NCBI GenBank assembly: GCA_002007465.1
Contig: LNAC01000008.1
Coordinates: 6,231,878 to 6,295,877 of the forward strand
Reading direction: 5' to 3'
DNA: 64,000 bases
Source of the DNA: Ailurus styani
Lineage: Eukaryota; Chordata; Mammalia; Carnivora; Ailuridae
Shown: positions 60,709 through 64,000 of the stretch, in pieces
Layout: each line of letters starts with the position of its first letter
Numbering within the stretch: the stretch's first letter is position 1
The notes under the pieces: generated by a model
Databases searched by the model: none
What the model saw: only the letters and a program-made list of their open reading frames with translations
What the model was told of the DNA's origin: nothing
Translations under genes and position numbers: made by a program

Positions 60709-60913
60709 TTTTTTTTTTAAAGATTTTATTTATTCATTTGACACAGAGAGAGAGATCACAAGGAGGCAGAGAGGCAGGCAGAGAGAGAGGAGAGAGGGGG
60801 AAGCGGGCTCCCTGCTGAGCAGAGAGCCCGATGTGGGCCTCGATCCCAGGACGCTGAGATCATGACCTGAGCCGAAGGCAGAGGCTTTAACCCACTGAGC
60901 CACCCAGGCGCCC
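60709..60913 (-). repeat. CAN-SINE with target-site duplication
   Basis: Full-length reversed SINE. Perfect 16-bp duplication AATAGTGAAGAAGTTT at 60693-60708 and 60914-60929. Confidence 0.96.
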
Positions 60914-61243
60914 AATAGTGAAGAAGTTTGAAGTAAGCTCTTAAAAATGTCTTCTTGCATTTTGGAAATATGGTGCAATAATAGTAATCAGTACCAATAA
61001 TAAAGAGAGGCAAAAAACATAAAAGTAAAAACCACCCCAAATTCCCCCATGCAGTCTACCTCTAGTACCGTTTCTCTATGCAGTTATGCATACATGGACA
61101 CACATTTTACCAAGAAAAAGAGTTCATACGACTCCATGAAGTTTCTTTAGTCTCCAAAACAATTTGGATCTTCCAACTTTCTACTGGGAAGTTGGAAAAA
61201 GGATTCACAGATTTTAGTCCAAAAGGGTTTAAACTTAGCCTGA

Positions 61244-61353
61244 AGGGCACGTATTGCATGGAGCACTGGGTGTGGTGCATAAACAATGAATCTTGGAACA
61301 CTGAAAAAATAAAATTAAATTTAAAAAAGAAAAAAGAAAAAGAAAGAAAGAAG
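61244..61353 (+). mobile_element. Extremely 5'-truncated L1 with target-site duplication
   Basis: Only the last 3' UTR bases ('gtgtggtgcataaacaatga') and A-rich tail. Flanks TAAACTTAGCCTGA (61230-61243) and TAAACCTAGCCTGA (61354-61367) differ at one base. Confidence 0.9.
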
Positions 61354-61439
61354 TAAACCTAGCCTGACCCCTTCATTTGAAGGGTGACTTTAGTTTTGCT
61401 CATCCTCTTTATGTCGCCAGCTTATTTCTTTGGGTTTCT

Positions 61440-62250
61440 TCTCTTTTTTCATTGGTCCTTTCTAAGATGGCAGCAGCGATATGGGGGAGGGGCCGGCATG
61501 GGCAGAGGGGGAAGGAGGTGCCTTGGTCTCCTGTTGGTCCCGTTGATGTGGCTGGTGTCTGCTGAGGAAGGACAACCCCATCCCAACCCTGAACTTTTGG
61601 TTGGCATCTACTGCTTTGTAGCTAACAGCCTCATGATCCACTCATTCTCAGTCGCGCTGGGGCATAGCGACCCCTCCGGCTCTGGCGGGAATGGAGGACC
61701 GTCTTTGTTCCTGCGATATCATCGGCTTTCTAGCCCATGCTGAGCATCTTCTCCTGAACTGGCAGGAACCTAGGCAGATATATGGCTCCTTGACTCCATG
61801 TCTGCACTAGGTACAAGCTAAGGGACACTCCAGGGTACAAGCTAAGTTATTTTTCTGCCTGACCACCAGCTTAACCATACTGGCCATGAGGGTAAGGGAG
61901 TGACTTTCAGAGAGACATCCTTTCAGGGTCCCCCTCCTCGATGTTTCAAACAGCCCTACACACCCCCCCCCAACTCTGGTCAAAGCCTGGATGGGGAAGA
62001 CAGGAACCCATAAGCATGACTGCTTCCTTCTGTGATTTTGACTCTTCTCTCACAATTCCTGGAGTCAGGAGGAGAAGAGCCCACCTCTCTGCCCCCTCCC
62101 CCTGCTCCCCACATCTTTAATTTTTACTGTGTAATATGTAATGGATACCTCTCCATGGGAACAAGAAGAGTTCTACATTCACCAACTTAAAATTTCAATG
62201 AATGTTGCAAAGCTGAATTGAAAATAAACATCTAGAATTAGAGAGGCTCC
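61440..62250. other. G+C-richer unique stretch, no supported gene
   Basis: Contains a start-like 'aagatggcagcagcg' at about 61466-61480 followed by a short frame that stops. I could not match it to a gene, and no A tail was seen. Confidence 0.3.
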
Positions 62251-62251
62251 T

Positions 62252-62310
62252 TTTTTTTAAGATTTTATTTATTTGAGAGAGAGAATGAGCAGGGAGAGGG
62301 GCAGAGGGAA

Positions 62311-62341
<31 letters not shown>

Positions 62342-62464
62342 GACAGAGAGAGAGAGAGAGAGAAGCAGGCTCCTGACACAGGGTTTGATCCAGGCCCTGG
62401 AGATCATGACCTGAGCAGAAACCCAGAGTCCAACCCTTAACTGACTGAGTCATCCAGGCACCCC
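62252..62464 (-). repeat. CAN-SINE with (GA)n body
   Basis: Reversed SINE, 'aagattttatttatttgaga' to 'gactgagtcatccaggcacc', with a GA run expanded at about 62312-62362. Confidence 0.9.
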
Positions 62465-62529
62465 TAGAGATACTTCTTTAGAAAGTAGATTGAAGTTTGG
62501 AATGTCATTTTAATCATCAAAAAAAAAAA

Positions 62530-62880
62530 GAAAAGTAAGTGATGTACCCCAGTGCTGGTGAGATTGGAGTGACCCTGGAGCACTTACGCATTCTTGGTAC
62601 AACACAACTGGGTTCAGTAAGTTTAGGAAATCTTGTACTGAACAGGAACCCACAAGATACACATGTCTTTGATCCAGGGGATCTACTCTGAGGAATTTAC
62701 CCTAAGGGGCAGAAGTCCACCAAACCAAACCAGGATGTTCATTGTGGCCTCCTTTTCCTGATGGAAAGAAACAAAGAAATGGGAACAGTTTAAATGTTTG
62801 ACAAGTGAAGGAGACTTTGGATAACTTGTAGTCCACTTACCACAATAGATTATTATGTAGTCATTAATAAAGCTAGTTTT
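62530..62880 (+). repeat. Old L1 3' fragment
   Basis: 'ctctgaggaatttaccctaa' and 'gattattatgtagtcattaa' match old L1 3' ORF2 order. Confidence 0.6.
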
Positions 62881-62884
62881 GGAG

Positions 62885-63087
62885 GGGCGCCTGTTTGGTT
62901 CCGTCAGTTGAGCATCTGCCTTCAGCTCAGGTCATGATCCCAGGGTCCTGGGATGGAGCCCTGCATCAGGCTCCCTGCTCCACGGGAAGTCTTGCTTCTC
63001 CCTCCATCTACCTCCCCCCTCCCCCACTCCCTGCTCCTGCTCTCTCTCTCTCTCAAATAAAGAGAATATTTTTTTAAAAACCCAAAA
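62885..63087 (+). repeat. CAN-SINE
   Basis: 'ggggcgcctgtttggttccg' head, TC run and A-rich tail. Imperfect flanking repeat around AGCTAGTTTTGGAG / ACTAGTCTTGAAGG. Confidence 0.9.
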
Positions 63088-63099
63088 AACTAGTCTTGA

Positions 63100-63305
63100 A
63101 GGGGCACTGGGAGGCTCAGTCCGTTCAGCTTAAGAGTCAGACTCTTGATTTCAGCTCAGGTCATGCTTTTATGGTCCTGAGATTGAGTCCAGTGTTGAGT
63201 TCCATGCTGGGTGCGGAGCCTGCTTAAGATTTATGATTCTCTCTCTTCTTCCTCTCCCTCTGCCCCACTTTTTCCCCTCTCCTCCCCCACCCCCAAAAAA
63301 GGCAA
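63100..63305 (+). repeat. Second, older CAN-SINE directly downstream
   Basis: 'ggggcactgggaggctcagt' head of the 'agactcttgatttcagctc' type with a C/T-rich body and A run. Confidence 0.88.
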
Positions 63306-64000
63306 AGGGAAAATAATGAAAATAGTTATAGTTATAGAAGGGAAGTGGATAATCATGTTCAAAGTTGCAAGATGTGGAATTTTTCTATATTCCCTTAGCC
63401 ATTAAACTGTAATGAAAAGCCAGTGCCTTCCAGCAGGCACTGCTGGGGATTTGGCAAGCACATTTTCTAAAGGTAACTGGGTTGAAAACGTGGGCAAATT
63501 TCAAGATGAAGGGTTTAGTCATCAGAACCTGAAACCACAAACTGAGATCTAAGAAACTTGAAGTGAAGTCCCACGCTCGGTAAAGCATTTGAATTTTGTT
63601 TTAAAGATCTTAATGTTTGGTGCTCGTTGATCTTGGGTGGAGTTAACGTGAAACCACCAGACCGAGAGAGGGGAGATTTCTTTTTGGGTCTTGAGACCTG
63701 AACCGGCCAGCCTCCACGGAAGACTGAGGAGCCCTTCAGATGACCTGGCGTGCACATGTTTGTGCATATGTAGGCTGCGTAGACACCAGCTCCCACAATG
63801 CTTCCAGATTACCTCGGGTGTGACACTGTCACTGCCACATTTTCCTCCTTCCTACTCTGTGAGTCTCAGTGTTTCGGGCAGATGCCGAAGCTGGAGGATA
63901 ACCACGAGGCCCTGCTCTTTTCTCACTGGCCCAGGAGTTCAACCTACGTGACTGGACTCTGCGTTTAGATGTCCCTGAGGAAACACGGGTTTTCTTTTTT
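63306..64000. other. Intergenic or CCR3 upstream sequence, no gene seen
   Basis: No repeat or exon that I can support up to the window edge. Confidence 0.4.

Overview
This 64 kb window is nuclear DNA of a carnivoran mammal. It holds one confident protein-coding gene, the chemokine receptor CCR3, on the minus strand at 57600-58679. The lineage call comes from repeats. More than twenty tRNA-derived carnivore SINEs (CAN-SINE/SINEC) are present in both orientations, many with perfect target-site duplications, and several carry the GTGGCTCAGTGGGTTAAAGC head that I associate with mustelid-like caniforms. The young L1 3' ends are also of carnivore type. Species is not determinable by eye; a mustelid or close relative is my best inference.

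Layout. 1-19,000 is intergenic, with old L1 fragments (about 88-1115 minus, 5985-8235 plus, 11925-12935 minus, 14290-14661 minus), MER5A-type hAT elements, L2/MIR remnants and several well-preserved SINEs. About 19,000-26,040 is one nearly full-length ancient L1 on the plus strand, interrupted by two SINEs. 26,000-43,000 mixes SINEs, microsatellites and L1 3' ends. It includes a twin-primed (internally inverted) L1 with an 11-bp target duplication and a second L1 3' end inside it (34297-35324), and a clean plus-strand L1 insertion (39611-40136). 29,200-39,600 is richer in G+C, with a small CpG-dense patch at 37861-38100. 43,000-57,500 is intergenic, with a very small twin-primed L1, SINEs, LTR-like and hAT-like remnants, and a 160-base assembly gap (50882-51041) inside an L1. 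57,600-58,700 is the CCR3 coding exon, and the sequence to its right is CCR3 5' intron or flank.

Context. In human the order is CCR1 (opposite strand), CCR3, CCR2, CCR5. If conserved, CCR2/CCR5 lie beyond the left edge and CCR1 beyond the right edge, so the left 57 kb is the CCR3-CCR2 intergenic interval. I found no second chemokine receptor or receptor pseudogene.

I found no new multi-gene system. The most interesting observations are a CCR3 whose transmembrane-2 T-x-P motif reads S-L-V, and the retrotransposition structures. Family names for old repeats are recalled consensus matches made by eye, so their edges are approximate unless a target-site duplication is given.
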